A DNA stretch of 64,000 nt from Luscinia megarhynchos (taxonomy: Eukaryota; Chordata; Aves; Passeriformes; Turdidae). Position numbers and translations under genes: made by a program. This document shows positions 13,401-25,000 of the stretch, piece by piece. The DNA is taken from NCBI GenBank assembly GCA_034336665.1, contig CM067576.1, forward strand, positions 14,437,385-14,501,384, in the 5' to 3' direction. Positions within the stretch are counted from its first letter, which is position 1, and the number at the start of each line of letters is the position of its first letter. Below the pieces are notes generated by a model, which was not told the origin of the DNA, ran no database searches, and was given only the letters and a program-made list of their open reading frames with translations.

Positions 13401-16400
13401 GGAGCAAAGGATTAGCCTTCATTAAAACACCTGAAATTAAAGAAAGCTCTTTTATTTGGCTCTGAGATGACTGTGCTTCAGTAATTTCTGATCTGTGTTG
13501 TCCTGTTTGAGCAGGAGGGTGGAATGAGTGTCCCTGCTAAATTTCTTAGGCTGACATGCAGCCTCCTCAGATGTCTCAGCAGGATTTAGAAGAGATGACT
13601 CTTCATTGCTTTTTTATTTTTAACATCTTTCCTTTAAAATATGAAACTGAATAATAGCATAGCTTTGAAGTATTTTCTTCAATTTATTTGTAGGAATGAC
13701 TCTAAAATTTAAAACTTGTCATTAAGAAACGTTGCTCAATTGAAACTTCCTAATAAAACTCGGTTTTCTCTGAAGCATGGTAGGAATAAAAAACAATTTT
13801 AAAATGCCAACAGCTTTTTCCAAATAACAGTATTTTCACTTTCTAGAATAGATTATATAAGGGTTTAATATTTAGATTAATTTTCCCTTCTTTCTGTGTG
13901 AGTTTAGAAAAAGATTTCCTGCATCTTGCAAGAATGCTTCTGAGATTGCTCTTTAATGATGCCCACCCTCTGTCCAGCTAAAGACTTCTCAGTGCCAAAA
14001 TTAAATGCTTATTAAGCTACAGAGAAAACAAAAAAACAACTTCAGTGTGAATTTTGGGGAAACCCAGTTACAAATCTTGCTGTGAAAAATAAGAAAGTGT
14101 TTTTGGATTCAGGTATAGCTATACCTGTAATATATCTGAGTTCCATTAGATGTGTGAATCACATTTTCACTTTAAAGAGACAATTAGATGCCCTTGGCAA
14201 GTAAGGAGTAGGCAGGAGAAATGTTCATTTGCAACATGTTCTTTCTGGAGAGATTAAAGAACCAAGTGATTCTTTGCAAAATGTGTTTAAGAATCTCACC
14301 AGGTTTAACTGTAAGGGGGAGGAGAGGAGGGAGAAAATAATTAGCTGACTAAATCTTTCCCTCAAGATGGAAGGTCACACAAAGAATGATAGTCTTGACA
14401 CCAACTTTTTTTTCTCTTCTTCAGAATATTCTGTTTTCTTTTAGTGCTAGTGAGCTTGGGATTTGTGGGAACATAACAGTGAAAAAACTTACAAGACAGA
14501 CAAAATGTCCCAGTAATGTTGCCTTCTTGACTTGATGGGGACTTTTTCAGGCTGTCATATGTTGTGAATTTTCTTTGGAGATTCATGTATACTAAATAAA
14601 GTCATTTCAACAATGACCAAAGGCTTCCAAGGTGAAAAAGAGAATTTTTGGCTCATTTAGATCAGCTTTTACCCTCTGTCTTGGTTCAGAAGGGAGCTGA
14701 AATAAATGAACCTGTTTATACTGATTAAAAGACAATATCTGTAAATGCTACAGTGTCCCTACCAATGAACTTACTGTGGTATCTATAGGAGAGGTTTTCT
14801 TGTATTTCTGCTTTTTGACCCTTTTCCAGACAGCATAATGATAGTCACTGAACAGCTCTGGTTTTCTGAAATGTGTGATGCCTTTGTGTCTTGGACATAG
14901 CTGGTCAGATCTAAAACTTTAAAGCCTGTATCTTCCCCTCAGTGTCATTTCCAAATCAGAGGAACAGCATGGTGAGGGATGGTTGCCATTTCTGCTATCT
15001 AATGTGCTTTGCACCCATGGGAACCCAGCTCAGAGGGTGAAAGGAAGAGCATGCTGCTGCTGAGCCAGATAAGGTAAATTAAAGTCTGGTCTCCTGGTCT
15101 GCTTTTTAGCCTAAACTCAGTTCTGGGGACATAGGCTGATGATCACTTTATTTGTAAAATGCATTTCCCAGTGAATCAGTGATTTTCCTGTCACCTTATG
15201 GTGAGATCAGTGGATATAGAGCATACTGTGCTAGAAAGTGAGCTGTGTCAGGGCAAGGTTTACAAGACACTGATTTATGGAGGTTGGTTTGAGAGGTACT
15301 GAGGGATCCAGAAACCAGTGTAATATGTCAAATCAATCTACACATGATTCTCTAATTCTAACTCTATATGAGCCATATTTGGCTGGAATTTAGTCTGCCT
15401 GTCTAGAAGTAGGACACAGATTTTGGGAAAAGGAGCTGCAAACAACATCTGAAAACCATTGGAACAATATGCCCGAATCTTTATGCAGCAAAATGTATTT
15501 AATAGCATGCAACTGGAGAGAAGAATATATAATAACTGATTTCATACCATTGGGTGTGCAGGAAATTTGTCTAGCAAACTGCAGGATAAGGAGTCTAAAA
15601 TCAATGTCAGCCTTCAATATTGTGACTTAACCAACCATAGTGCAATCTTATGTATTTACTAATTTTGAGCTTAAAACCAACAATTAGGAATTCCCCCTTG
15701 ATTGTGGTGCATTTTAAGCTGTTCATTATACTTGTTATTAAGTCCAGATTTATGTGTCTGGTGAAAATGTGTTCTCATTACAAGCATATAATTTAGGTAA
15801 GGTATTGTGCCTATGGCATAGCTGGGCCCTGGAACAGAAATGTCTTTCTCTTTAACCACAAAGCTGCTGTTTTGGCTCATTTTATTTACCTGGGGGGAAA
15901 AAAATCCCACATCCTGTATTTTATGGATTGCTTTCAGTAGAAGCTATTTTTTCTAGTTTTAAATACGTTTTTGCTCCCAGTAGGATTTTTAATATTCTTT
16001 TTGAAGCTTGCATACATTTTCATCTCTTCTAGTTTTTCCCTTATCCATTTGGCAGCTCTAGCTTTTTGTGCATTTTTTTTCTACAGTTGAAATAATTGTG
16101 AAGCACTTCAAATTTTTTTTATGTATTTTGCTTTGGTTTTGTATGCCATATCAGTGAACTGTGAATACACAACCTGTTACCTCACCACCTCAGAAACAGC
16201 AGTGTCCTTTGGGCCCTAGATTATAAAATGTAAGAGCTGGAGCCTTTTCTTTTACTTTCTTATAGAACTTTTACTGGTTACTGAGACTGTGAAGATGCCT
16301 TCTTTATTTCTCCTCCTTCACACTTGCTCAGTGGCAAGCATGAGAACTCCCAATCTCTTCCTTGCCTGTTTGAGCTGTCTATGCTTTCAAGCTAAGGTGT

Positions 16401-19400
16401 TCTAAGTTAGATTTGGCCTGATAAAGATCTCAGAGAAGTCGAGCACAAGGCACTAGAGATGAATGAGAAATCACCACTGTCTGGGAAGAGCTGAAAGCTC
16501 CAACTAGTTCATGTGGCCTCTGAGAGGATAAGACCTCAGTCCTGCAGTGATGCAGAGCAATAATCTGTAGAGCTTTCTTGCTGGGACCTGGCTGCTGCTT
16601 TCTGTCTCCACAGGCACAAGCTATTGTAGCCACCACTACTTTTATACACTTGGTGCACTTGTACCCCTTACACATGTAATTTATATTTAGCATGACTTAA
16701 TAAAACATTGAATATAACAAACAGTTGGCAATGAAAATTACATGCTCTTATAAACATTTTTATTTTAAACAACATTTTGTGCTGTGATGCAGCAGAGGCA
16801 TCTACAACATAATCAGCTCCGTAATAGGAGAAAGTAATTTCTTAGAATGATCCTAGAGCCCTTTTTTAATGTCAAGGATAATTTGGGCTGACTGATTTGA
16901 TTGCTGCTCTTTTCCAGCAAGAGGTCTCGATAAATGAAACTGCTTGCCTGGATAATTTAGGCTTATGTGATTGCCAGAAAGCTAATGATGCAAACACAGC
17001 TGAAATACAATTTCTGCTTTATACTGGAGGTTTAAAAAAAAAAAAAGAAACAGAGGACAAAAATCCACTAAAACACCTGCTGTATGGATGTGGAAACAGG
17101 GAAGAGCCATTTCTCAAGATGGAAAGTGGCTTCTGTGTATTATGAGACATGTTTCAGACAATTGGCCTTTATAGATCACTAGGACACTGTTTTATGTTGT
17201 TGCAGACAAGAGACCTACTCCCTTCTGCTTTTGCCCTTGTCAAAACAGGGCTGTTAAAGTATAATGGTTTTAAGGTAGGAAATTTTCTTTAAAGAAGAGG
17301 AAAGTCAAGCTCTGCAGATATTTACAATGAACTTAGTATTCTGCAGTGATTTTTTACAGCTTCTTCATTTAGAAAATTTATGTATGCATTGCAGTACATT
17401 GGCTCAGACCATTTTTTCCTGGTGTGAGTACTTTGGAGAAGGAGTGGTTCTGGTGCACATATTGATTCCTTATGTCACATATAGTTCTGTCTGGGAGTAA
17501 GAGAGTTGAGTCTGTTCCTCAGCTGCACTACTTAATGAGGAAATATTACAGGCCTTGAGGGGTGGGGGAAATGAAACCTAAAAGTGTTACTAAATTTGGC
17601 TCTTAAAATGCTTCAGAGGCCAATTCATCATTTAGTTCTAGGTCAGCCTGTTCCTTATTACTTGTCCTTTTTTTGATTTCTTGTAGGTTTTGTACTTTTT
17701 CGTGACTCCATCAGGACCTACCAACCATAAACAAATGTTTGCAAAGTTTGCAAATTACTGCGGTTCAAAGCAGAATAATTTGTAACAGATTGTCTTTGCA
17801 CTGATTGTTTTAAAGCTGTATGTGATAAGTTTTCTTCTCTTCAGGTGCTCTGATTGAAGACTTCAAGTTTTGGGAAAAACTGTGCCTCATTATGAACAGG
17901 AATCTGACATCACTAGGAGTTAAGCAAGTCAGAGGTGTATCAGTGACTAAATAGCACAACAAGTAGTGTAGCTCTGTATCTAAGTAAGTGATTTACAGTT
18001 ATGAACTTTGAAGCTGATCAGGACATATTAATTTATTCTCTTCACTGTTTTTTATTTTAATCTTTCTGTAATCCTTCCATTTATTGTCAAATACTTCTGT
18101 CTTACAGATAGTAAAAGTCTAGAGGGTTTTTTTTTGAGCACTGCTTATGTAAGTTGGGCTTTATGAAAGTTTAATTCATTTCTTAATGAAATTTTAGGGA
18201 TTGGCTTGAAAGCTAACAGAGTAAAATGTGTATGTGTCATATATGCACATTCATGGACTAGATATTGTTTAGGTTAAAAGAAGTGCTTGTGTGCATAATG
18301 AATATCAGATGTTTAATAATAACTTCACAAAATGTAAAACTTTTTTATAACTTATTTATTGTTATGGTATATATCAGGAATCATAGAGTCATGATTTTCT
18401 TGCAGAAAAACTTCTCTTATGTTCTTACAAATGCTGAATATTTTTAGTTGTTATTATTTTGTACTTTTAAATTGTAAAGTTTGAAATAAAAGTATACATA
18501 TTTAACTTCAGATGGGGGAGCAGTGTCCTTCAGTACTGATTTTGATCTATAAATAAGTTTCTAGCCACAGGCATCTATTTAGGCCTGAACCTATTGATTA
18601 ACTCTCCACTATCAGATTTCTAGTCTGATTTTTCTCTACAAATTATTCTGTTTTTCCTCTACAAATTTAATAACTTTCCAGCTAGGTATGGCCAGAATAA
18701 TTCTGCCAAATTTTGTTCCCTAGATGCAGGCTGCAGTATTCAGCTTGCTCTTGGGTGCCTCTACCCGTGTTCTAGAGAGGCAATGCCATCTCAAAAGCCT
18801 GGAATACCTGTAGGCAATAAGGATACCTGTGAGGGATGTGACAGTATTTTAGAATGAACAATTTGGATGATAGCCCTAGTGTAATAGTAAAATTGAACCA
18901 GCTCTTTGCACCACTTTTTCCTTATAGTTTCCTTATTAAAATAGGATACAGAAACATTAAAATCTGTACTTGAGAATGAATGAACTTGATGGATTTGTCT
19001 TCTCAGAAGCATGACTATTTTTTAATTGCTTTGACTGATTTAATAGAAATTACAGTGTTTCCTTAGAAACCTCACCTTGTTTGACATACACAGTTAATCA
19101 TCAGACAGACTTGGGATGAAATGCAGCAGCCTAATGAGACCAAATCCTGATTGTGTTGATTAGTAATGAGAATTTGTAAAAAACTGGGCTATCTGATCAG
19201 CAGGATTGAGTCAGTGTCTTTTTGGGTGTGTGTACACATGGCAAGGAGTGGGGGGATGAGGGGAGGAAACCCAACTTCTTCCAAATACCTTGGTGACCAG
19301 GCAGTACAGAAGGCAGAGCCCCTGGCAGCCCCACAAGCCCCAGCCATGCTTTGTAAACAGAGTCATTTTGAATGGAAAATGTTTCCCAGACTTTCAGTGA

Positions 19401-19727
19401 GGTTAGTGAATACAGTGTGCCTACAGTGACATTTCAACTTCATTGAAGTTGTACCCACAATCTCAAATCTTCCACTTGTTGCAAAAACTGGGCATCTCCC
19501 AGTTTCAAACTCCTTTTTCCAAAACAGACCGCAGGACACTGGATCATATCTGATGGTCTTGGAGGCCTGAGATTGATACCATCATTTCCTGCCTCTAAGA
19601 CAATCTGGCTGATGGATCTGACATGAATTCTTTTCTCTTTCTTTCCATTCTTTCAACAGGGTGACATTTTAAAGGAAGCCTATGGAATCGAGAAAAATTG
19701 TAGATGACTGCTTTGAGGTCAGCAAAA
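4411..19727. other. 15 kb of unique AT-rich non-coding DNA
   Basis: No gene, RNA gene or confident transposon was recognised. Short A and T runs are frequent. The reading frames here (up to about 107 codons) overlap one another on both strands and match no family I know. A GC-richer pocket at about 11985-12290 carries several overlapping frames but no recognisable exon. One segment (17845-17983) is bounded by plausible splice signals and is discussed as a finding. Divergent repeats beyond my recognition may be present. Confidence 0.6.
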
Positions 19728-19820
19728 CATACACATTTATGTATATATATACATACATGCACACACATCTATATATGTGTGTGTGTGTATATATGTATGT
19801 ATGCTTATATATAGAGAGAG
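19728..19820. repeat. Compound TA/CA/TG microsatellite with dyad symmetry
   Basis: This is a run of alternating purine-pyrimidine steps. A TA tract leads into CATACATGCACACACAT, then ATATATGTGTGTGTGTGT, a second TATATGTATGTATG tract and a short GA run. The CA half and the TG half are largely complementary, so the tract could fold into an imperfect hairpin or take up Z-like DNA. A reading frame runs through it but merely translates the repeat. Confidence 0.9.
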
Positions 19821-20905
19821 GTTTTTTTCTTCCTATGAAACTTGGCTCAAACAGAAAGCTTTATATCAGTTTTCTGATATAAAGTGCCTGGAACAGAATT
19901 CACTTAACTGTTCACAGTGTTTTAGGACAGGTGGTGAAATTGAATAAGTGTAAGGGAAATTCAGGTAAGAGAACATAATTACCCAGACTGGATCTTAGCC
20001 AGTACATTAGAGCTAACAGTTCCATTTCTGTGGAAAATACTGTGGGATTTTTAAAGGCAATTTGGTTTTATCTTCTATTACAAATATTGCCTGTTTTTAT
20101 GGCTGTATGATTTGAAGTTTGTATTTGAGCCTAAGGAATATTTTTCAGTAGATTCAAGACTGGGGAATAGCATATAAAACCCATGGTACAAATTTTATAA
20201 ATAAAACTGTTAAATTTTATTTGATCCTCAACTACTATAGGGTAATTTGCAATTCTTAGGAAGTATGTTTTGTGGCTTGTTCAGTGTGGATCTAACCCTC
20301 CTGTGCTGGCAGTTACCTTTTTGTTCTTGAAGGAAGGTGTGAGAGTAATGACTAATTCATGAGCATATTAGAGGCTCTCAACACAGGTGTGGCTGTTGAG
20401 TAATAGAGTGTGTAGAACCAGATCAATCACCTGCTTTATGCTTAGAATAAAGGGAACCAGGTTGTCTAAATACTAAATACAAAATGAAGTGCAGCCATGT
20501 TTCCTTACGAGGATTTGTTACCAGGAGAAGGAAATGAAAATAATTACAATGATACCTATTTGTGGGCAAGAGCTATATTATTTTAAAGACTGTCCTCTGC
20601 TACAGTCTGATCCCAATCTGTGTTTGTCTTAGTTTAAATTAATGCAAATATTGTAGTCAGTAGCTTTTTAAGAGCTGAATTTACCCTTTTGTTAATTTCA
20701 GGATTGGTTAAATTAAACAGAGGCACTAATAATTCATTTGAGAATCTAATCTAAATAAGGAAGGCTGTTTTGAGTAAAATCGTATACTGGATGTTCCCAA
20801 AGTTCTGTCCATATTTTCAGCAACTTTTTCTGGAATCCAATCAGATATGGTGATAGCCTGAAAAAGTGTGAAAAGACAAAGAAACATCAGAACAGTGTCA
20901 GAAGG
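19821..20905. other. Unique non-coding DNA
   Basis: AT-rich spacer between the microsatellite and the long LTR. No gene, RNA or repeat was recognised. The last bases before the LTR (GAAGG, 20901-20905) resemble the bases just after it (GATGG, 22052-22056) and may be a decayed target-site duplication. Confidence 0.65.
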
Positions 20906-22051
20906 TGTGTTGGTTTTGCATGGCCTGGCTTGTGGCAGTGGGGTGGGGGACATGGAGGTGGCTTCTGTGAGAAGCTGCTGGGACCCTCCCCCATGTCCAG
21001 CAGAGCCAGTCCCTGATGGCTCTGGAGATGGACGTGCTGCTGGCCAAAGCTGGGCCAATGAGAGAGGCTGTGTGATAACATATTTGAGAAGAAAATCAAA
21101 ATAAAGGGGGGGCAGCGTTAATTCCAGCTAGAGAAGAGGGGGAGGTGGGAACATGTGAAGGAAACAACAGGGAGACACCAAGGTCAGTGGTGAAGGAGTG
21201 CAGATGCTCCAGGGGTCAGAGCTGAGATTCCTCTGCAGGCTGTGGTGAAGCAGCTGTGCCCTGCAGCCCTTGGGGATCCACAGGGATGCAGAGACCCACT
21301 CTCACCCTGTGGGGATCCATGGGGGATGCAGAGATCCACCCACAGCCCCTGGGGAAGGTGCCCATGCCAGAGCAGGGGATGCCTGGAGGGAGCTGTGACC
21401 CAGTGAGAGATCCAGTGGAGAGAGGGGCCCTGGCTCCAGGCTGGAGCAGCCTGTCCTTGGAGCACTGCACCCCATGGAAGGTGAGCCAGGCCACACCAGC
21501 TTGTGAGGGACTCGTGTTGCAGCAGTTTTAGGAGGGACCCACATTGCAGCAGTTCTGGCAGGATGCTGCTCATGAGATTAGAGCCCTGCTGGAGATGTCC
21601 ATGCAGAGCTGTCTCCCGTGGGAGGGACCCCACGGCACAGCAGGGGAAGGGCTCCTCTCCCTGAGCCACGGGAGAAAAGCCTGGGCAATGAACTGACCAA
21701 AACCCCCACGCCCTGTCCCCTGTGCTGTTGGTGGGAAGGAGGGAAGGACTGGAGGAAGAAAGGTGTTTTAAGGGCTTATTTTACTTTTCATTATCCTCCT
21801 CTATTGGTTCTAAATTCACTTTGTACTTCTAAGTCAAGCTTGTTTTGCTCTTGGAGTGTTTTTTCCCAGTCCTTGTCTCAACTCATGAGCCCTTCACTAA
21901 TTTTTTTCTCTCCTCTGCCCAGCTGTGACAGTGAGTGAGTGAGTGAGTGAGTGAGTGAGTGAGTGAGTGAGTGTGAGTGAGTGATTGACTGACTGACTGA
22001 CTGACTGACTTCCGTGGGTGCCTGGCACTGGGCCAGTGTCAAACCATGACA
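20906..22051 (+). mobile_element. Long solo LTR, avian ERVL-like class (plus strand)
   Basis: A 1.1 kb GC-rich island stands out sharply from AT-rich flanks. It begins TGTGTTGGTTTTGCATGG and ends CCATGACA, giving TG...CA termini. The order of landmarks fits a common avian LTR type I recognise from memory: a U3 part with GATGGACGTGCTGCTGGCC near 21025; a degenerate TATA (ATATTTGAGA near 21080); a long middle section of diverged repeats of the form 'GGGATCCA...GGAGCAG' (about 21240-21640); a conserved ATTGGT-type polyadenylation region, here decayed to ATTGGTTCTAAATTC at 21802; AAGTCAAGCTTGTTTTGC at 21831; and a tail with GGGTGCCTGGCACTGGGCC. Flanking GAAGG and GATGG match at 4 of 5 bases, a possible target-site duplication. 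No internal viral genes are present, so it is a solo LTR. The open frames inside it (up to 161 codons, minus strand) are by-products of its GC-rich repeats. The ERVL assignment is inference; the LTR identity is well supported. Confidence 0.82.
21931..22010. repeat. GTGA/GACT tetranucleotide microsatellite inside the LTR
   Basis: About 13 units of GTGA (with one GTGTGA interruption) run from 21931 to about 21984 and pass into about six units of GACT up to 22010. It lies in the U5-side tail of the long LTR, where related LTRs carry only a short GTGAGTGA, and splits the LTR tail from its terminal GTGCCTGGCACTGGGCC part. It probably expanded by slippage after insertion. Confidence 0.95.
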
Positions 22052-25000
22052 GATGGAAACATGGAAGTAAATAATTTGGCATTCAGGCCCTGTGTAGGGC
22101 ACAGAATTCCTATGACTGAATGTATAGTATTTTCATTAGCAAGTTTGTTAAATTACTCATACATCTAACTCTTCCCCAAACTTGAATTTTGTATCATTTT
22201 TTATTGCTATAATCTGCTCTCCAAATAAAAAAGGTTTAGCTTTGGCAATTCCCTAACACTGGAATATTTAATAAAACATGTAATGTTTAAAAACTTTTGG
22301 AGCAGTTGGTATTTGCTTAGTCTCAATTTGGAGGGTAGTATGGTAATGAACAAGTGATGCTTGAAAGGTCACAAACTAAACAAATAATTCAAGCATTTGT
22401 AATTTATTCCATAATTAAATATTTTGTTGAACATTTTTTCGGAATGCAGTGTTTGCTGTGTGGTCTGATGGATTATTTGTCTTCTTCCACTTAATGATAT
22501 GAAAATACTCCATTCATTTCTGCATGTTGACAGTATTTAACCTCTTATAATAATCCTATCAACAAACATGCTAGTGTTTCTGAGTTCTTCTGTGAAAGTA
22601 TTATTTAAACTTGTTTTCACAAGCTAGGTATAATGCCCTTGAGATGAGCTGGTGTCATCTCTTAAACAAAGCCCTGCAGCTTTTATGCACAGTTTTGCCT
22701 CGTGTATTCTAGGTCTGTGAGACAGGAGAACTTCCAATTATATTTATTCTCTGAAGATAATCATGGCTAATCTAAGGTCAAGGAGAGTCCACAGAGGACA
22801 GTGGCAAACTGCATGCAATTTTTTCTTTTTGTTCAAATCAGGCTGATTTTTCCTATTAAACATTTGAAAGTTTATGTTTTGGGGAGGAAGGAATATTTTA
22901 TGGCTTTACCCATCAGAAGTTCACAGTTTATTCATGACTAAAATAGATTCCAAACATCAAATGTTAACTCAAAATCAGATTTAGCAACTTTGAAATACTG
23001 ACTTTTACTATTTAAACTATCCAGGCAAAATACACTCATTTTTCTCAAGATTTTTATTATGAATTAAGCATCTGTAGTGCATTGGCAGTATAAATCAGAG
23101 AAATCCAGGAGTTTTTCCAGAGAGAGCAAATTGGTGAAAAACACTTCTTTTCCTAGGTTTGTAGTTGGTTTTCATGTTATAATTTTGAAGAAAAACTGAT
23201 TCTGTTTTTTTAATGGCAATTTAACTTCTATTGATTGAGACACTTAACCATATCAGCCATCAGCCATGTATTGGTGGAGTAGTGCAGGTATGCACTGATT
23301 ATTTCCATGTATTTTTACTATCCACTATAACTAAATTCGATGCCAAATCTCTGTTGCAGAGTTTTCAGTCTGGTTTGATCTTTGATTGTGAGCTGTGCTG
23401 CCAGAGAAAAGGTGCACAGATTGCTTTTGGTGGCAAAGTGGAAGTAGCACTGAACACTAATCAAAGTTTTCTCATGAAGAAGGAGCACACAGGAAGGGGA
23501 AAACAATGACAAGTGGTAACTTTCTCTAAGGCTCTGTTTCTGCTTCAAGAAGCTGATTAAATGGAGGAGCCTAAAAGCATTCTGACATTAAGGAGTTTAA
23601 CACTGAACTTTTTAATTCTAAATGGAACTCACTGAGAAGCAAACAGCTCTGCTTGTGTTCTCTGACTATTTTTTCTGGGAGGCTTTGTGGCCACATCCAC
23701 ATAGATTATTGATGTACTTCCCCTCTAAGGCATCTTCTTCCTCATTACTATTCAAATGGATCAGTTAAGCTGAGATTTGACAAGTATCAATGTCTTGAAC
23801 CCCACACCCCCAAGTTAACAAGTGTTGACAATATGCAAAAATCAGCTGGAAACAGAAGCATCCAGGAGAATAGGGAATATTATCCTTGTGGGGTATCAGC
23901 ACTGTGTAGTTTTGTGTCCCAGATCTGGCTCCTATTTCTCTGTGAAGTAAGTTATAAATGCTAAACACAATAATATAATGAAGTGTTACAAGTGACGGTC
24001 AAACATTTTGTCCTGTAACATTTCCTACAAAGGACTGCCAGCTGTCCCGTGGTACAAGAAAATTTGCTGTAAAATGGAGGAAATGAAGTTTGGAAAATAA
24101 CTTGCCATCCTGCTTCAAAGCACTCTGACACAGTAAATTGTTCTGATAGGGATGAATCCCTGTAGACTACTTCTGTCATCTCCCAGTGCATTTGAAGGGA
24201 GAGCTGGAAATTATAGGATTCCTTTTCTGGGAGAAAAAAAACATATGGCAAAAGTTAAAACGAGAAAAATCCTAAGACAAACTTCCTCAGATTTCATTAT
24301 GCGTAGTTTTAAAATTTTGGACTTCAAAAGTTAATCAGTGATAGGAAGCAAAATGCAGAGTAACCTCATCAGCAAGTTTCTTCAGATAAGAAGTGGAATA
24401 GAGAGAGATCAATTCCTGCCTTTTAATTATTGAGGAGTAACTGCCCAACTTTGGAAATGGCCTCAGTATATCCAAATCCAGAAGCTTCTAATTAGGCTGC
24501 TGCTTCAGCAGAGTGAGCAACAGGCACATGTACCTTGGGAGGGGGAAGACATAAAAACATTCTTCTGATGGCTGAATTTCACAGCAGAGTTGATGAAAAT
24601 TATATTAATTAGAAATTGCAGCACTGAATGCTGCACCATCTTGTTCAGAAGAGCTGCTAACAGATTGCACCAGCTTTGAAGAAAATTGCTTTGAACAAAC
24701 ACTGCTTGTCAATAACATTTATCTTTTACTTGAAGGTATCTCATAACAGTGTAGGCAAAAAACCCCAACTATTTTTCCTGAAAACTTCTATTCCCTGAGC
24801 CATATGTGCCAAATTTTTCTGCAGACTTCTGTGAGGTTTCCATTACTTTTTAAGAACTCCCTGAAGGATGCCACAGTTGGACTCAAACCTGAAAACCCGA
24901 GAGGTGCCATTTGCTTGTCTTCCTTATTTAGCTTTCCAAATGTTTGAATGGGAATTGTAGCACAGATATACATCAAGCAACTACATTCTTCCAGGACCCA

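Noticed and set aside
18375..18396. AATCATAGAGTCATGATT as a CR1 tail on the minus strand
   Set aside because: It resembles the CR1 terminal repeat, but no CR1 body follows.
21184..21669. 161-codon minus-strand frame and several overlapping ones
   Set aside because: They lie wholly within the GC-rich repeats of the long LTR; overlapping frames on both strands show that composition keeps them open.
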